A stretch of 64,000 nt of DNA from Bacteroidetes bacterium ADurb.Bin217 (GTDB lineage Bacteria; Bacteroidota; Bacteroidia; Bacteroidales; UBA1715): NCBI GenBank assembly GCA_002069975.1, contig MWCJ01000001.1:1-64000 (forward strand). The letters run 5' to 3'. Position 1 is the stretch's first letter, and each line of letters opens with the position of its first letter. Shown piece by piece: positions 9,520 to 18,619 of this stretch. The notes under the pieces were generated by a model that was not told where the DNA came from, made no database searches, and worked only from the letters and a program-made list of their open reading frames with translations. The translations under genes and the position numbers were made by a program.

Positions 9520-12090
9520 ATGCAGGAGTCTCGTAATTTTTTTTCAAACGCATTTACTGATGAACGAACACGAATAGTTACAGGAATAATTGCATTATCA
9601 CTTGCAATTTTCTTATTGTTATCATTTACTTCATTTATTTTTTCATGGCAAAACGATCAAAGTGAATTGCTACATACTTCTACTTGGAAATATTTATTTA
9701 ATTCCAAACAACAACTCGAAGATCCAGCTGTAGCTCGAACATATACAAGTATTTCTGAAGTAGAACCGGAAGTCTTTGAAATTCAGAATTGGGGAGGACG
9801 ATTAGGTGCATTAGTGTCTAAAAAATTTATACACGATTGGTTCGGAATTTCTTCGTTTTTGTTTGTTTATATGTCTTTAATTATTGGATTATATCTTTTT
9901 AAAATTAAATTTAAAACCATTCGAAATCAAATATTTATAGCTACGCTTACTGTTCTTGTGGGTTCATTAACATTAGGTTATATTTTTAATGATGCATGGG
10001 ATGCGAATTTTGGAGGTTTTTTCGGTTTTTATATTAGTTATTTTTTATTAGGTAATTTAGTTGGAAAAGTTACAGCAGGTTTAATAGTGTTAATTTTGTT
10101 TACTATTTATTTGTTGTTTACTTTTAAAAATTCACTTCCGTTTATGAAATCACTTTTTGTTACAAATTCGAGCGAACAAGAAGCCAGCCAAGTGAGTTTT
10201 GAAGATTGTAACGTAGATGAAAATGTAGACGAAAATATTACTGAAGATACAGAGCAAACAGATGCAAGCGAAATAATAACACAAGAACAAAAAGTTCAAG
10301 AAGAACCTATTGTAAATTCTGTAGTGAATCATGAAGACAATGAAGCAGATGTTCAACAAAATGTTAAAGCACCTGAATTTATGCCTCATGCTGCGTTTGA
10401 AGTAGTTTCAGTTCCCGAAGGCGATGCTATTCACCATTCGATTGATGAAACAGAAGATGAAGAACTTGTATATGACAATAAAATAGAGCTTGAAGTTGAG
10501 GATATGGATATAACCAATACCATGGACAATAATGATGAAGCTGAATTTATTGTAACTGAATTACAAGATTATGATCCAACTTTAGATTTATCGCATTACA
10601 CCCTACCATCAATTGATTTATTAGAGAATCATCAATCATCGAACAACGAGGTGTCTTCTCAAGAATTATCTGAAAATAAGAATAAAATTGAACAAACATT
10701 GGGTAATTATGGAATTCAAATCGATAAAATTTCAGCAACTATTGGTCCTACTATTACTCTCTATGAAATAGTTCCTGCTGCAGGGGTAAGGATTTCAAAA
10801 ATTAAAAATTTAGAAGATGATATAGCATTAAGCTTGTCTGCATTAGGAATACGTATTATAGCTCCAATTCCAGGTAAAGGTACTATTGGAATTGAAGTGC
10901 CAAATAAAAATCCTGAAGTTGTATCTATGCGTTCTATAATTGCATCAAAAGCTTTTCAAGAAGCTAAGATGGATTTGCCTGTAGCCTTGGGTAAAACAAT
11001 TTCGAATGAAACCTATGTGTTTGATTTAACTAAAATGCCGCATCTATTAGTTGCCGGAGCAACAGGACAAGGAAAATCTGTGGGCTTAAATGCTATAATG
11101 ACTTCTTTGTTGTATAAAAAACATCCGGCACAATTAAAATTTGTGTTGGTTGACCCTAAAAAAGTAGAATTAACATTGTATCAAAATATAGAAAAACATT
11201 TTCTTGCAAAATTACCTGACGAAGAAGAAGCTATTATTACCGACACACAAAAGGTTGTAAATACGCTTAATTCTTTGTGTATCGAAATGGATAATCGCTA
11301 CGATTTATTAAAAGAAGCAAAACTCCGAAATATTAAAGAATATAATGAGCGGTTTATAGCTCGACGATTAAATCCAGAGAAAGGACATCATTATTTACCA
11401 TATATTGTGGTGGTTATTGATGAATTTGCCGATTTAATTATCACAGCAGGTAAAGAAGTTGAAATACCATTGGCTCGTTTGGCACAACTTGCTCGTGCTA
11501 TAGGAATTCATCTAATTATAGCAACACAACGTCCTGCTGCAAATATAATTACCGGAGCCATAAAAGCTAACTTTCCTGCACGATTAGCATTTAGAGTTGC
11601 ATCGGGAATAGATTCTCGTACTATTTTGGATTCTACCGGAGCAAATCAATTAATTGGAAAAGGAGACTTGCTTATAACTAAAGGAAGTGAATTGGTGCGA
11701 GTGCAATGTGCGTTTATTGATACTCCCGAAGTTGAAAAACTTACAAATTATATTAGTCAACAACAATCGTATACTTCTGCTTTCCCATTACCGGAATATA
11801 AAGGAAACGATACTTCTACAAGCTTTAACGATGATAATGATTTAGATTCATTAGATTCTATGTTCGAAGATGCTGCTCGTATTATTGTTGCTAATCAACA
11901 AGGGTCTACTTCGTTATTACAACGAAAATTAAAATTAGGATATAATAGAGCTGGTAGAATTATGGACCAATTAGAAGCGTATGGTGTAGTTGGGGCATTC
12001 GAAGGTAGTAAAGCTCGTCAGGTATTGATAATAGACGAAATGAGTTTGGAACAGTTATTGTCAAATCTGCGGAATTCTGGAAAACTTTAA
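9520..12090 (+). CDS. ftsK: DNA translocase FtsK/SpoIIIE
   Basis: Septum-located DNA pump that clears and aligns chromosomes during division. The N-terminal region (about 20-205) carries four or five membrane helices. An acidic low-complexity linker follows (about 215-385), then the motor. Walker A is GATGQGKS at 513-520, Walker B is VVVIDEFADL, and the ATQRPAANIITG segment is typical. The C-terminal gamma domain (about 790-850) contains LLQRKLKLGYNRAGRIMDQLE-like winged-helix sequence for polar-motif reading. 856 residues is normal for Bacteroidetes. lolA follows 13 nt downstream, an order also found in E. coli. Confidence 0.97.
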   Translation: MQESRNFFSNAFTDERTRIVTGIIALSLAIFLLLSFTSFIFSWQNDQSELLHTSTWKYLFNSKQQLEDPAVARTYTSISEVEPEVFEIQNWGGRLGALVSKKFIHDWFGISSFLFVYMSLIIGLYLFKIKFKTIRNQIFIATLTVLVGSLTLGYIFNDAWDANFGGFFGFYISYFLLGNLVGKVTAGLIVLILFTIYLLFTFKNSLPFMKSLFVTNSSEQEASQVSFEDCNVDENVDENITEDTEQTDASEIITQEQKVQEEPIVNSVVNHEDNEADVQQNVKAPEFMPHAAFEVVSVPEGDAIHHSIDETEDEELVYDNKIELEVEDMDITNTMDNNDEAEFIVTELQDYDPTLDLSHYTLPSIDLLENHQSSNNEVSSQELSENKNKIEQTLGNYGIQIDKISATIGPTITLYEIVPAAGVRISKIKNLEDDIALSLSALGIRIIAPIPGKGTIGIEVPNKNPEVVSMRSIIASKAFQEAKMDLPVALGKTISNETYVFDLTKMPHLLVAGATGQGKSVGLNAIMTSLLYKKHPAQLKFVLVDPKKVELTLYQNIEKHFLAKLPDEEEAIITDTQKVVNTLNSLCIEMDNRYDLLKEAKLRNIKEYNERFIARRLNPEKGHHYLPYIVVVIDEFADLIITAGKEVEIPLARLAQLARAIGIHLIIATQRPAANIITGAIKANFPARLAFRVASGIDSRTILDSTGANQLIGKGDLLITKGSELVRVQCAFIDTPEVEKLTNYISQQQSYTSAFPLPEYKGNDTSTSFNDDNDLDSLDSMFEDAARIIVANQQGSTSLLQRKLKLGYNRAGRIMDQLEAYGVVGAFEGSKARQVLIIDEMSLEQLLSNLRNSGKL

Positions 12091-12103
12091 ATTTATTTGA
12101 TGT

Positions 12104-12760
12104 ATGAAAACAATTGTAATTTCTCTTTTTTTAAGCATGTTGTCATTAACGTCTTTGTTTGCTCAAGACAATGCAACTACAAAAGCAAAAACAATTTTAG
12201 ATAATGTTTCTGCTAAAACAAAAGCCTATTCAACAATAAAAATTAATTACACATTAATACACGAAACAAAAGATAACGTAGGAAAAGGTGATAAAGCAAG
12301 TGGAACTCTTTTGTTAAAGGGAAGTAAGTACCAATTAACATTATTAGGAAATGTAATTTATTGCGATGGTACTACTATTTGGACTCATATGTTAGATGAA
12401 AAAGAAGTAATAGTAGCAAATGCAAGCCAAAAAGATGAAGTGTTTAATCCCGCTAAAATGTTAACTATATACGAAACTGGATTTAAATATAAGTTTATTC
12501 AAGAACGTTTTGAACAAAACAGAGCAATTTATATTATAGATTTATTTCCAAAAGAAGTTGAAAAGAGTGAGTATTCTCGTGTACGCTTGTATATAAACAA
12601 AGATAAATCTCAAATTTGGAAAGTTGAATACTTTGCAAAAGATAAAAATACTTACACTATTATTGTTAACTCCTTTGAAACTAATACTCCAATGAATGAT
12701 GCCGATTTTAAATTCGATAAGGCAAAACATCCCGGAGTTCAAATTATTGATGAACGATAA
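12104..12760 (+). CDS. lolA: LolA-like outer-membrane lipoprotein carrier
   Basis: 218 residues with a signal peptide (MKTIVISLFLSMLSLTSLFA, cut before QDN). It is a periplasmic carrier that moves lipoproteins from LolCDE to the outer membrane. The strand order fits LolA: SGTLLLKGSKYQLTLLGNVI, then CDGTTIWTHMLDEKEVIVAN, the WTxxxxxxQV-like core. The position directly after ftsK supports the call. The transcript is closed by a hairpin terminator 42 nt downstream. Confidence 0.85.
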   Translation: MKTIVISLFLSMLSLTSLFAQDNATTKAKTILDNVSAKTKAYSTIKINYTLIHETKDNVGKGDKASGTLLLKGSKYQLTLLGNVIYCDGTTIWTHMLDEKEVIVANASQKDEVFNPAKMLTIYETGFKYKFIQERFEQNRAIYIIDLFPKEVEKSEYSRVRLYINKDKSQIWKVEYFAKDKNTYTIIVNSFETNTPMNDADFKFDKAKHPGVQIIDER

Positions 12761-12801
12761 AAATGTTTGTAATTCTAGATTTTTAAAAAATTATTTTGTA
12801 T

Positions 12802-12838
12802 ATTTCACTATTCTGCAGAGGGTAGTGAAATTTTTTTT
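12802..12838 (+). terminator. Terminator after lolA, abutting the next start codon
   Basis: A perfect 9-bp stem (12802-12810 against 12823-12831) has a 12-base loop and is followed by eight Ts to 12838. The ATG of the acyl-CoA reductase gene starts at 12841, only two bases later. Confidence 0.85.
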
Positions 12839-12840
12839 AC

Positions 12841-13872
12841 ATGGATTTACAGGCACGCATACAATCATTTGTTCGGTTCAAAGAAATAATTTCTTCGAAT
12901 TTGCAAATTGCTACTCCATTATTTGAAGATGTATTGTATAGAGCCGAAGCACAAAATCCTTGGTTTACTCGTAAAAATATTTTGCACGCATTTAATTCAA
13001 TATGCTCAATACTCGAAGAGTCTGAATTAACAGCATGGGTGCAACATTACAACATCGAAAAAACTCAAGTTAAAACAATTGCCTTGGTGCTTGCCGGAAA
13101 TATTCCTATGGTTGGATTTCACGATGTGTTGTGCGTACTTATAAGTGGCAATAAGATGCAAGTAAAATTGTCATCGAAAGACACTGTGCTTATGACTTAT
13201 GTGTTGAAAACACTTCAAAGTATTGAGCCACAATGGGGCGAATATATTACGATAGAATCGCATATAGTAAAAGGATTTGATGCAATTATAGCAACGGGGA
13301 GTTCAAATTCGTCGCGATATTTTGAATATTACTTCGAAAAATATCCACATATAATTAGAAAAAACAGAAATTCTGTTGCTGTTGTTCTTGATTCCGATAC
13401 ATCTGATATATATACAAAATTAGCTTCGGATATATTTAGTTATTTTGGGTTGGGGTGTAGAAATGTTTCAAAATTGTATGTACCCAAAGATTTTTCTGTG
13501 TCTCATTTTTTTGAAGCTATTCAATCATATGATTATATAGTGGCTCATTCTAAATATATGAATAATTATGAATATAATAAATCTATTTATTTAGTTGGAG
13601 GTCAGCAGCATTACGATAATGGTTTTGTCTTACTTACCGAACATAATTCAATAAGTTCTCCTTTAGCTGTTGTATATTTTGAAAAATATGTGAATTTTGC
13701 ACAGGTACAAGAACAATTGCAAGCATTAAGCAGCAATATTCAATGTATAGTTAGTACCGAAGATGCGTTTTATAAAAAAAATGTATTGCCGGGGTATACT
13801 CAATGTCCCTCATTATGGGATTATGCTGATGATATTGATACAATGAATTTTTTATTACAATTTACAGTATGA
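12841..13872 (+). CDS. Acyl-CoA reductase, LuxC family
   Basis: 343 residues of the aldehyde-dehydrogenase-like LuxC fold. It reduces fatty acyl-CoA (or an acyl-enzyme) to aldehyde with NADPH. The likely catalytic cysteine is C206 in YFGLGCRNVSKLYVP. The nucleotide-binding strand LVLAGNIPMVGFHDVL (82-97) and IATGSSNSSRYFEYYF (150-165) match family patterns. Without luciferase genes nearby, a bioluminescence role is excluded; lipid or aldehyde metabolism is inferred. The ATG is fixed by an in-frame stop at 12826 and lies right behind a terminator, so transcription must come from readthrough or a cryptic start. Its end overlaps the next gene by 4 bp. Confidence 0.88.
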   Translation: MDLQARIQSFVRFKEIISSNLQIATPLFEDVLYRAEAQNPWFTRKNILHAFNSICSILEESELTAWVQHYNIEKTQVKTIALVLAGNIPMVGFHDVLCVLISGNKMQVKLSSKDTVLMTYVLKTLQSIEPQWGEYITIESHIVKGFDAIIATGSSNSSRYFEYYFEKYPHIIRKNRNSVAVVLDSDTSDIYTKLASDIFSYFGLGCRNVSKLYVPKDFSVSHFFEAIQSYDYIVAHSKYMNNYEYNKSIYLVGGQQHYDNGFVLLTEHNSISSPLAVVYFEKYVNFAQVQEQLQALSSNIQCIVSTEDAFYKKNVLPGYTQCPSLWDYADDIDTMNFLLQFTV

Positions 13873-14432
13873 TTTATAAATTTAGAGTTATAAGCGATGA
13901 AAATGAAACATTTTTGCGCGTAATTGAAATTTCAAAACAGGATAATTTTTTAAGTTTACATGATTGTATTCAAGCATCGTGTAATTATGACAGTACTCAA
14001 ATGACGTCGTTTTTTGTGTCTAACAAAGATTGGGAAAAATTACAAGAACTTACTTTGTTTGATATGAAAGATGATACTACCAAAACAATTCCAATGCAAA
14101 AAGCAAAATTGCAAGATTATGTGTCAAAAGTTGATGATACATTAATTTATGTGTTCGATTTTTTTGCCGATAGAGCATTGTTTTTGACATTGGTTGAAAT
14201 AAAAAAAGAAGATAAAAAAGTTCATTATCCTGTATGTTCATATGAAACGGGTAATCCTCCTATTCAATTGTTACAGGAAGAAGATGAGTTTACTCAAATG
14301 TTTAATGATTTAGAAGATGGGGCAGAGCTTGAAGATTTTGATGATTTAGATGAGGATATAAAAGGTGAATTTGATGATTATAATGAATTCGACGAGTTTG
14401 GTGGAAGTGCCGAATACGACAATGAGTATTAA
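13869..14432 (+). CDS. pRiA4b ORF-3-like protein
   Basis: 187 residues. The N-terminal 135 residues (MIYKFRVIS..., DFLSLHD-like helix, then YVFDFFADRALFLTLVEI) fit the plasmid pRiA4b ORF-3-like family (PF07929), which is widespread but functionally uncharacterised. The C-terminal 45 residues are strongly acidic (DLEDGAELEDFDDLDEDIKG), a tail typical of Bacteroidetes members. An ATGA overlap with the acyl-CoA reductase gene and a 15-nt gap to miaA suggest one operon. No function should be assumed from the family name; nothing here indicates a mobile element. Confidence 0.8.
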   Translation: MIYKFRVISDENETFLRVIEISKQDNFLSLHDCIQASCNYDSTQMTSFFVSNKDWEKLQELTLFDMKDDTTKTIPMQKAKLQDYVSKVDDTLIYVFDFFADRALFLTLVEIKKEDKKVHYPVCSYETGNPPIQLLQEEDEFTQMFNDLEDGAELEDFDDLDEDIKGEFDDYNEFDEFGGSAEYDNEY

Positions 14433-14447
14433 TATTTGCAATATATA

Positions 14448-15353
14448 ATGAAGTATGTTGTAGTAATTTCCGGACCGACTGCTGTGGGTAAAACAGCTTT
14501 GTCTATTGCTATTGCACAATATTTTAATACAGAAATAATATCGGCAGATTCTCGTCAATTTTTTAAAGAAATTCCAATAGGAACTGCGGCTCCATCATAT
14601 GAAGAAATGAATCTTGTGCATCATCATTGTGTTGGGAATTTAAGTATTACCGATTATTATAATGCTTTCAAATTCGAACAAGATGCATTACAAATACTTT
14701 CTAAGTTATTTAATAATCATGACATTGTAATTGTTTCCGGCGGTTCTGGATTATATATTGACGCATTATGTAATGGGATTGATGATATTCCAGATATAGA
14801 TAGTAACATAAGACAATATGTAATTAATCAATACACTTCGCAAGGTATTGAAAGTTTGCGTTCTACGTTGCAAAAGTTAGATATTGAATATTATCGTATC
14901 GTAGATTTAAAAAATCCAGCTCGTTTAATGCGAGCTATTGAGGTGTGTTTGCAAACGGGTAAAACCTATACCAGTGTTCGAACTCAAACATCAAAAAAAA
15001 GAGATTTTGTTACAATAAAAATTGCATTGAATCTGCCTCGTAATCAGTTATATGAACGTATTAACGCTCGAGTTGATGCTATGATAACAGAAGGATTGGA
15101 GCAAGAGGCTAAAAGTGTTATTCATTATAGAAATCAAACAGCACTCAAAACTGTAGGGTATAAAGAGTTATTTGATTATTTTGATGGAAATATATCTAAG
15201 CAAGATGCAATTGATACGATTAAACAAAATACTCGGAATTATGCTAAACGACAAATATCTTGGCTTAAACGTGATAGTTTATATACTTGGTTTGAGCCGC
15301 ATAATGCATCTGAAATAATTTCTTTTATTGAGCGTATAATAGACGGGGAATAG
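14448..15353 (+). CDS. miaA: tRNA dimethylallyltransferase
   Basis: Adds a dimethylallyl group to A37 of tRNAs reading UNN codons. The P-loop is GPTAVGKT at residues 9-16, and ISADSRQFFKEIPIGTA contains the conserved DSRQ segment. The GGSGLYIDAL and KTVGYKELFDYFDG segments are also family motifs. The frame stays open from a TTG at 14436, but the ATG at 14448 gives the usual short N-terminus (MKYVVVISGPTAVGKT) and is preferred, giving 301 residues. Confidence 0.96.
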   Translation: MKYVVVISGPTAVGKTALSIAIAQYFNTEIISADSRQFFKEIPIGTAAPSYEEMNLVHHHCVGNLSITDYYNAFKFEQDALQILSKLFNNHDIVIVSGGSGLYIDALCNGIDDIPDIDSNIRQYVINQYTSQGIESLRSTLQKLDIEYYRIVDLKNPARLMRAIEVCLQTGKTYTSVRTQTSKKRDFVTIKIALNLPRNQLYERINARVDAMITEGLEQEAKSVIHYRNQTALKTVGYKELFDYFDGNISKQDAIDTIKQNTRNYAKRQISWLKRDSLYTWFEPHNASEIISFIERIIDGE

Positions 15354-15460
15354 TGACATTGTTGTTTTAATTCAATCTGTGGTTTTATTTGCCGATTTTT
15401 TCGAAATAAACTTTAATACTTTTTTTTAAATTCCTTTATACATTCAATAAAGAGAAAGTG

Positions 15461-15468
15461 TATATTTG
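15461..15468 (+). promoter_or_regulatory. -7 promoter element before the MerR gene
   Basis: TATATTTG matches the Bacteroidetes -7 box, 44 nt before the ATG at 15512. A GTG at 15458 that would extend the gene lies upstream of the expected transcript start, which supports the ATG. No obvious TTG at -33. Confidence 0.5.
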
Positions 15469-15511
15469 TTGTAATAATAAAGAATTTGTTATATTCATAA
15501 AAAATAAATAC

Positions 15512-15847
15512 ATGAAACACATTGAATTATCACCCGATAAATTGTTCTATACAATTGGTGAAGTCGCCGATATGTTTGAAGTAAATACTTCGTTAATTCG
15601 ATTTTGGGAAAAAGAATTTAGTGTAATTAAACCTAAGAAAAATGCCAAGGGTAACAGATTGTTTACTGCTGGAGATATAGAAAATTTTAAGCTTATTTAT
15701 TTTTATGTTAAAGAATTAGGAATGACACTCAAAGGAGCTCAAAAAAAATTATCGGAAAATAAACAAGCGGCAATGTCTACTTTGAGTATAGCTGATAGAC
15801 TAACAGGAATAAAATCAAAATTGTTGGAAATACACGCAAATTTATAA
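15512..15847 (+). CDS. MerR-family transcriptional regulator
   Basis: 111 residues. A MerR-type winged helix-turn-helix occupies about 12-80: YTIGEVADMFEVNTSLIRFW, then RLFTAGDIENFKLIYFYVKELGMT in pieces. The effector-binding domain is reduced to a short C-terminal helix, and no metal-binding cysteines are present, so it is not a metal sensor of the classic kind. Small MerR proteins of this form are conserved in Bacteroidetes, and their targets are generally unknown. It is a single-gene unit with its own promoter, convergent with the phosphatase gene 29 nt away. Confidence 0.85.
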   Translation: MKHIELSPDKLFYTIGEVADMFEVNTSLIRFWEKEFSVIKPKKNAKGNRLFTAGDIENFKLIYFYVKELGMTLKGAQKKLSENKQAAMSTLSIADRLTGIKSKLLEIHANL

Positions 15848-15876
15848 TTTTAAATTTTATACAAATTTGGGGAAAT

Positions 15877-17925
15877 TTATATTTCAAAGCCAAGTATTAA
15901 AATATCGTCAACTTGTTCTTGTTTCCCTTTCCATGTTTCATGAGTTTCTTCGAGTATAGTTTTTTGCTCTGGCATTGTTTTATTTGAAGATGAAGTTAGT
16001 ATTTGTTTGAATCTTCGTTTCGAAAAGCGTTTATTTAAATCACCGCCAAATTGGTCTGCATATCCGTCAGTAAACATAAAGACTTTGTCGTTTTCTTGTA
16101 ATGTAAATATTTTGTTGGTGAATTTTGGCATTTCGGATGCATAATCTTTATGAAGTGAAAATTTATCTACTGTTAGTTCATATAATTCATGATTTCTTAT
16201 AATATAAATAGGGTTATAGGCTCCGGCATATTCCATCGTTTTCGAGCTATGATCAATTAAACAAACAGATATATCCATACTGTCACGCGTCATATGATCA
16301 TCGTGGTTATTAATAGTTTCAGAAAATAATAGTCCTAGTTTATGTAAAATATCATGAGGGGAAATGTCATGGTTTTTTGAAACAATTTGGTTGAGAAATG
16401 ATATGCCGAGCATACTTAAAAATGCTCCCGGTATTCCATGACCGGTACAATCTGCTGTTACAATATATGTTTTTTTTCGTTTTTCCGATATCCAATAAAA
16501 ATCGCCACTAACGATATCTCGTGGTTTGTATAAAATAAAATGATCTTTAAATACCGATGAAAATTTGTATTTGTTTGGCAAAATCGCATTTTGTAGACGT
16601 TTAGCATACGTCATACTTTGTTTTATCTCTTTATATTGTTGTGCAATTTTTTTGTTTTGTTCTTGTAGTTGAGCATTTTGATTACTTATAAGTATGGTGC
16701 GTTTTTGAATCATATCCTCCAAAAATTTATTTGATTTTTGGAAAAATTCTCGAAATTGAGTAATTGTTGCAACTGATAAAAGAGTTATTTGACCAGCAAA
16801 GCCTAATTTTATGCTATTTGATGAAATAATAGGAATGTCAAAAATTGCAAAATTTCGACATACATAAATTAAAACTGTAGTAAAAATGAAAAATAGAGAT
16901 AATACAAAGAGTGTATTGTAATGATTTTTTTGTTTATAGTATTTATATATGGCTAATGTTGTTATAAAACAAATAATTAAAACCGAAAAAATATTTACAG
17001 TTATAAAACTATAATAATTATAGGGATAAGGAAATAAATTCCATATGAAAACTAAGAGAGCTATAGCATACAAAAATTTTGAAATATTTTTTATAACGGT
17101 ATGTGTTTCTAAAAATATGTTAGTAAACACAACCATTGAAATAGATGATAATATTGCAAAGAAAATAATTGAAATATTTGAAATAAACGTAAAATTTGGC
17201 CAAAGAAATTGAAATGCGTATCCATCAATTATAAATAGAAAAAATGCCATGCTTGTTGTATACAATGCAAGAAATAAGAAGTGTAATCGTTTAAATTCTA
17301 CATACATGAAAATTAAAAATATTATAGAAAATAGAATATATCCATAATAAATAGATGAAAAGAAATCACTTCGGGCATGTATTTGAGCCGTATTGTCTAT
17401 GTGCGATAAGGAAATAGGGATACGCGTTGCTTCTCCAATATTAAAAATTCGAATAAAGTATGTAATTTGAGCATTTGCAGGGATTTCGAGTTTAAAAATA
17501 AAATGTCTATTCTGAATTTGACGACTATTATATGGAAAATTTTCACCAGTAATTACAACATCTTTTATTATTGAATCTTGAACTTTAAAAAAACGAATGT
17601 CATTTAATAATGGATATTCAAAAATTAGATGATATACATGTGTGGAATATCCATCATTTTTAAAATCAAGCTTCAACCAAAATGCAGAACTAGAAAAACC
17701 TCTGTTTTCTTTGATTGTATGTAACGGTGTAAAATCAATATCGGCTACAGGCGATATGAAATTGTATATTGTAAGTAATGTTGATGTATCTTCGAAAAAA
17801 CCAATATGTTGTTTTTGTAATATATATTGACTTGAGTCTGTAAGTTTAATAATTGGAATATGAGTTGCTTGCGCAAATATTGTAATACTCAAAAAGGCAA
17901 TTATATGAAGTAAATATTTTCTCAA
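15877..17925 (-). CDS. 7TM sensor with a PP2C (SpoIIE/RsbU-type) phosphatase domain
   Basis: 682 residues. A signal peptide (1-20) leads into a periplasmic sandwich domain like 7TMR-DISMED2 (about 25-180). Seven membrane helices follow (about 185-400, 7TMR-DISM type). Next is a coiled coil (about 405-450, RTILISNQNAQLQEQNKKIA) and a C-terminal PP2C phosphatase domain. Metal-binding signatures are visible: SGDFYW (about 472) and ADCTGHGIPGAFLSMLG (about 491), plus MFTDGYADQFGG near the end. Such proteins dephosphorylate anti-sigma-factor antagonists or related partners in response to an external signal. No partner kinase or STAS gene is adjacent, so the pathway is unknown. Confidence 0.9.
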   Translation of the reverse strand: MRKYLLHIIAFLSITIFAQATHIPIIKLTDSSQYILQKQHIGFFEDTSTLLTIYNFISPVADIDFTPLHTIKENRGFSSSAFWLKLDFKNDGYSTHVYHLIFEYPLLNDIRFFKVQDSIIKDVVITGENFPYNSRQIQNRHFIFKLEIPANAQITYFIRIFNIGEATRIPISLSHIDNTAQIHARSDFFSSIYYGYILFSIIFLIFMYVEFKRLHFLFLALYTTSMAFFLFIIDGYAFQFLWPNFTFISNISIIFFAILSSISMVVFTNIFLETHTVIKNISKFLYAIALLVFIWNLFPYPYNYYSFITVNIFSVLIICFITTLAIYKYYKQKNHYNTLFVLSLFFIFTTVLIYVCRNFAIFDIPIISSNSIKLGFAGQITLLSVATITQFREFFQKSNKFLEDMIQKRTILISNQNAQLQEQNKKIAQQYKEIKQSMTYAKRLQNAILPNKYKFSSVFKDHFILYKPRDIVSGDFYWISEKRKKTYIVTADCTGHGIPGAFLSMLGISFLNQIVSKNHDISPHDILHKLGLLFSETINNHDDHMTRDSMDISVCLIDHSSKTMEYAGAYNPIYIIRNHELYELTVDKFSLHKDYASEMPKFTNKIFTLQENDKVFMFTDGYADQFGGDLNKRFSKRRFKQILTSSSNKTMPEQKTILEETHETWKGKQEQVDDILILGFEI

Positions 17926-18028
17926 GTTCTCGATTTTTTTAATTCTTGTAATTGTACGAGTGCCTTTGATAAATAGTTATGTGTGAGTATTGTTTTTATT
18001 TTGCGTTTTTAATGATTTGCATCATCGT

Positions 18029-18559
18029 TTATTCTAAATCTAAAATACCGTCGGGAATAATTAGTGTTAGTTTTTTATTTTCAGAATCAATTTCAATAAG
18101 TAGTTCGGAGGAAAAAGGGATGAGTATTTCTTGATTGTTACTTGTTTCTACAGCAAGAACAACATTCATTGAATATTCCATAACATCTGTTATAGTGCCA
18201 ATGTATTCCTTATCGGAATGCAACGAATAACCTAGTAATTCGTGTGTGTGATTTTCTGATTCTTGTTCTGTAATTATATTTGAAGGGACAAATAACGTGT
18301 ATCCACATATAGTTTCTGCTAATTGAGTTGTGGTAATATCATCGAATTGAATATATGTGGCACCACCTTTTGTTTTGCAGGATTGAATAAAAAATGGAAC
18401 TAATTTATGCTGTATTTCTAATAGTACATATTCAATTTCTTTGCAAACAGAATTGTAATCAGAACTGAGATTAACAAGCACAAACCCTTCGTTGCCGTGA
18501 GTTCTGGCTATCTTTCCTATAGGAATGCAATCGTGTATATTTGGAAACGTGTGTGGCAT
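18029..18559 (-). CDS. rimM: Ribosome maturation factor RimM
   Basis: Binds ribosomal protein S19 and assists maturation of the 30S head. 176 residues from the ATG at 18559: an N-terminal RimM barrel (CIPIGKIARTHGNEGFVLVN) and a C-terminal PRC barrel (LLGYSLHSDKEYIGTITDV, ending in IPDGILDLE). A frame extension to a TTG at 18589 would start inside a terminator hairpin and is rejected. It lies directly downstream of rpsP, as in most bacteria, but is separated from it by a strong terminator, so its expression depends on readthrough or another start. Confidence 0.92.
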   Translation of the reverse strand: MPHTFPNIHDCIPIGKIARTHGNEGFVLVNLSSDYNSVCKEIEYVLLEIQHKLVPFFIQSCKTKGGATYIQFDDITTTQLAETICGYTLFVPSNIITEQESENHTHELLGYSLHSDKEYIGTITDVMEYSMNVVLAVETSNNQEILIPFSSELLIEIDSENKKLTLIIPDGILDLE

Positions 18560-18563
18560 ATTC

Positions 18564-18599
18564 AAAAAAAAGGTGTCTTTTGAATGCAAAAGACACCTT
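18564..18599 (-). terminator. Perfect terminator/attenuator between rpsP and rimM
   Basis: A 12-bp perfect stem (18588-18599 against 18570-18581, loop GCATTC) is followed on the minus strand by seven Us (18564-18570). rpsP ends 21 nt before it and the rimM ATG starts 4 nt after the U-run. Confidence 0.9.
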
Positions 18600-18619
18600 G
18601 ATATAGATTATTTGTAAAA

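Noticed and set aside
12841-13872. Bioluminescence locus (LuxC homologue)
   Set aside because: No luxA, luxB, luxD or luxE genes are present; LuxC-like reductases occur widely without light emission.
13869-14432. Mobile-element gene, because the family name comes from a plasmid ORF
   Set aside because: It is locked in a housekeeping operon by overlapping or close gene ends and has no flanking repeats.
14436-14447. TTG start extending miaA by four codons
   Set aside because: The ATG at 14448 gives the standard MiaA N-terminus directly before the P-loop.
18560-18589. TTG start extending rimM by ten codons
   Set aside because: It would begin inside the perfect terminator stem; the ATG at 18559 fits RimM length.
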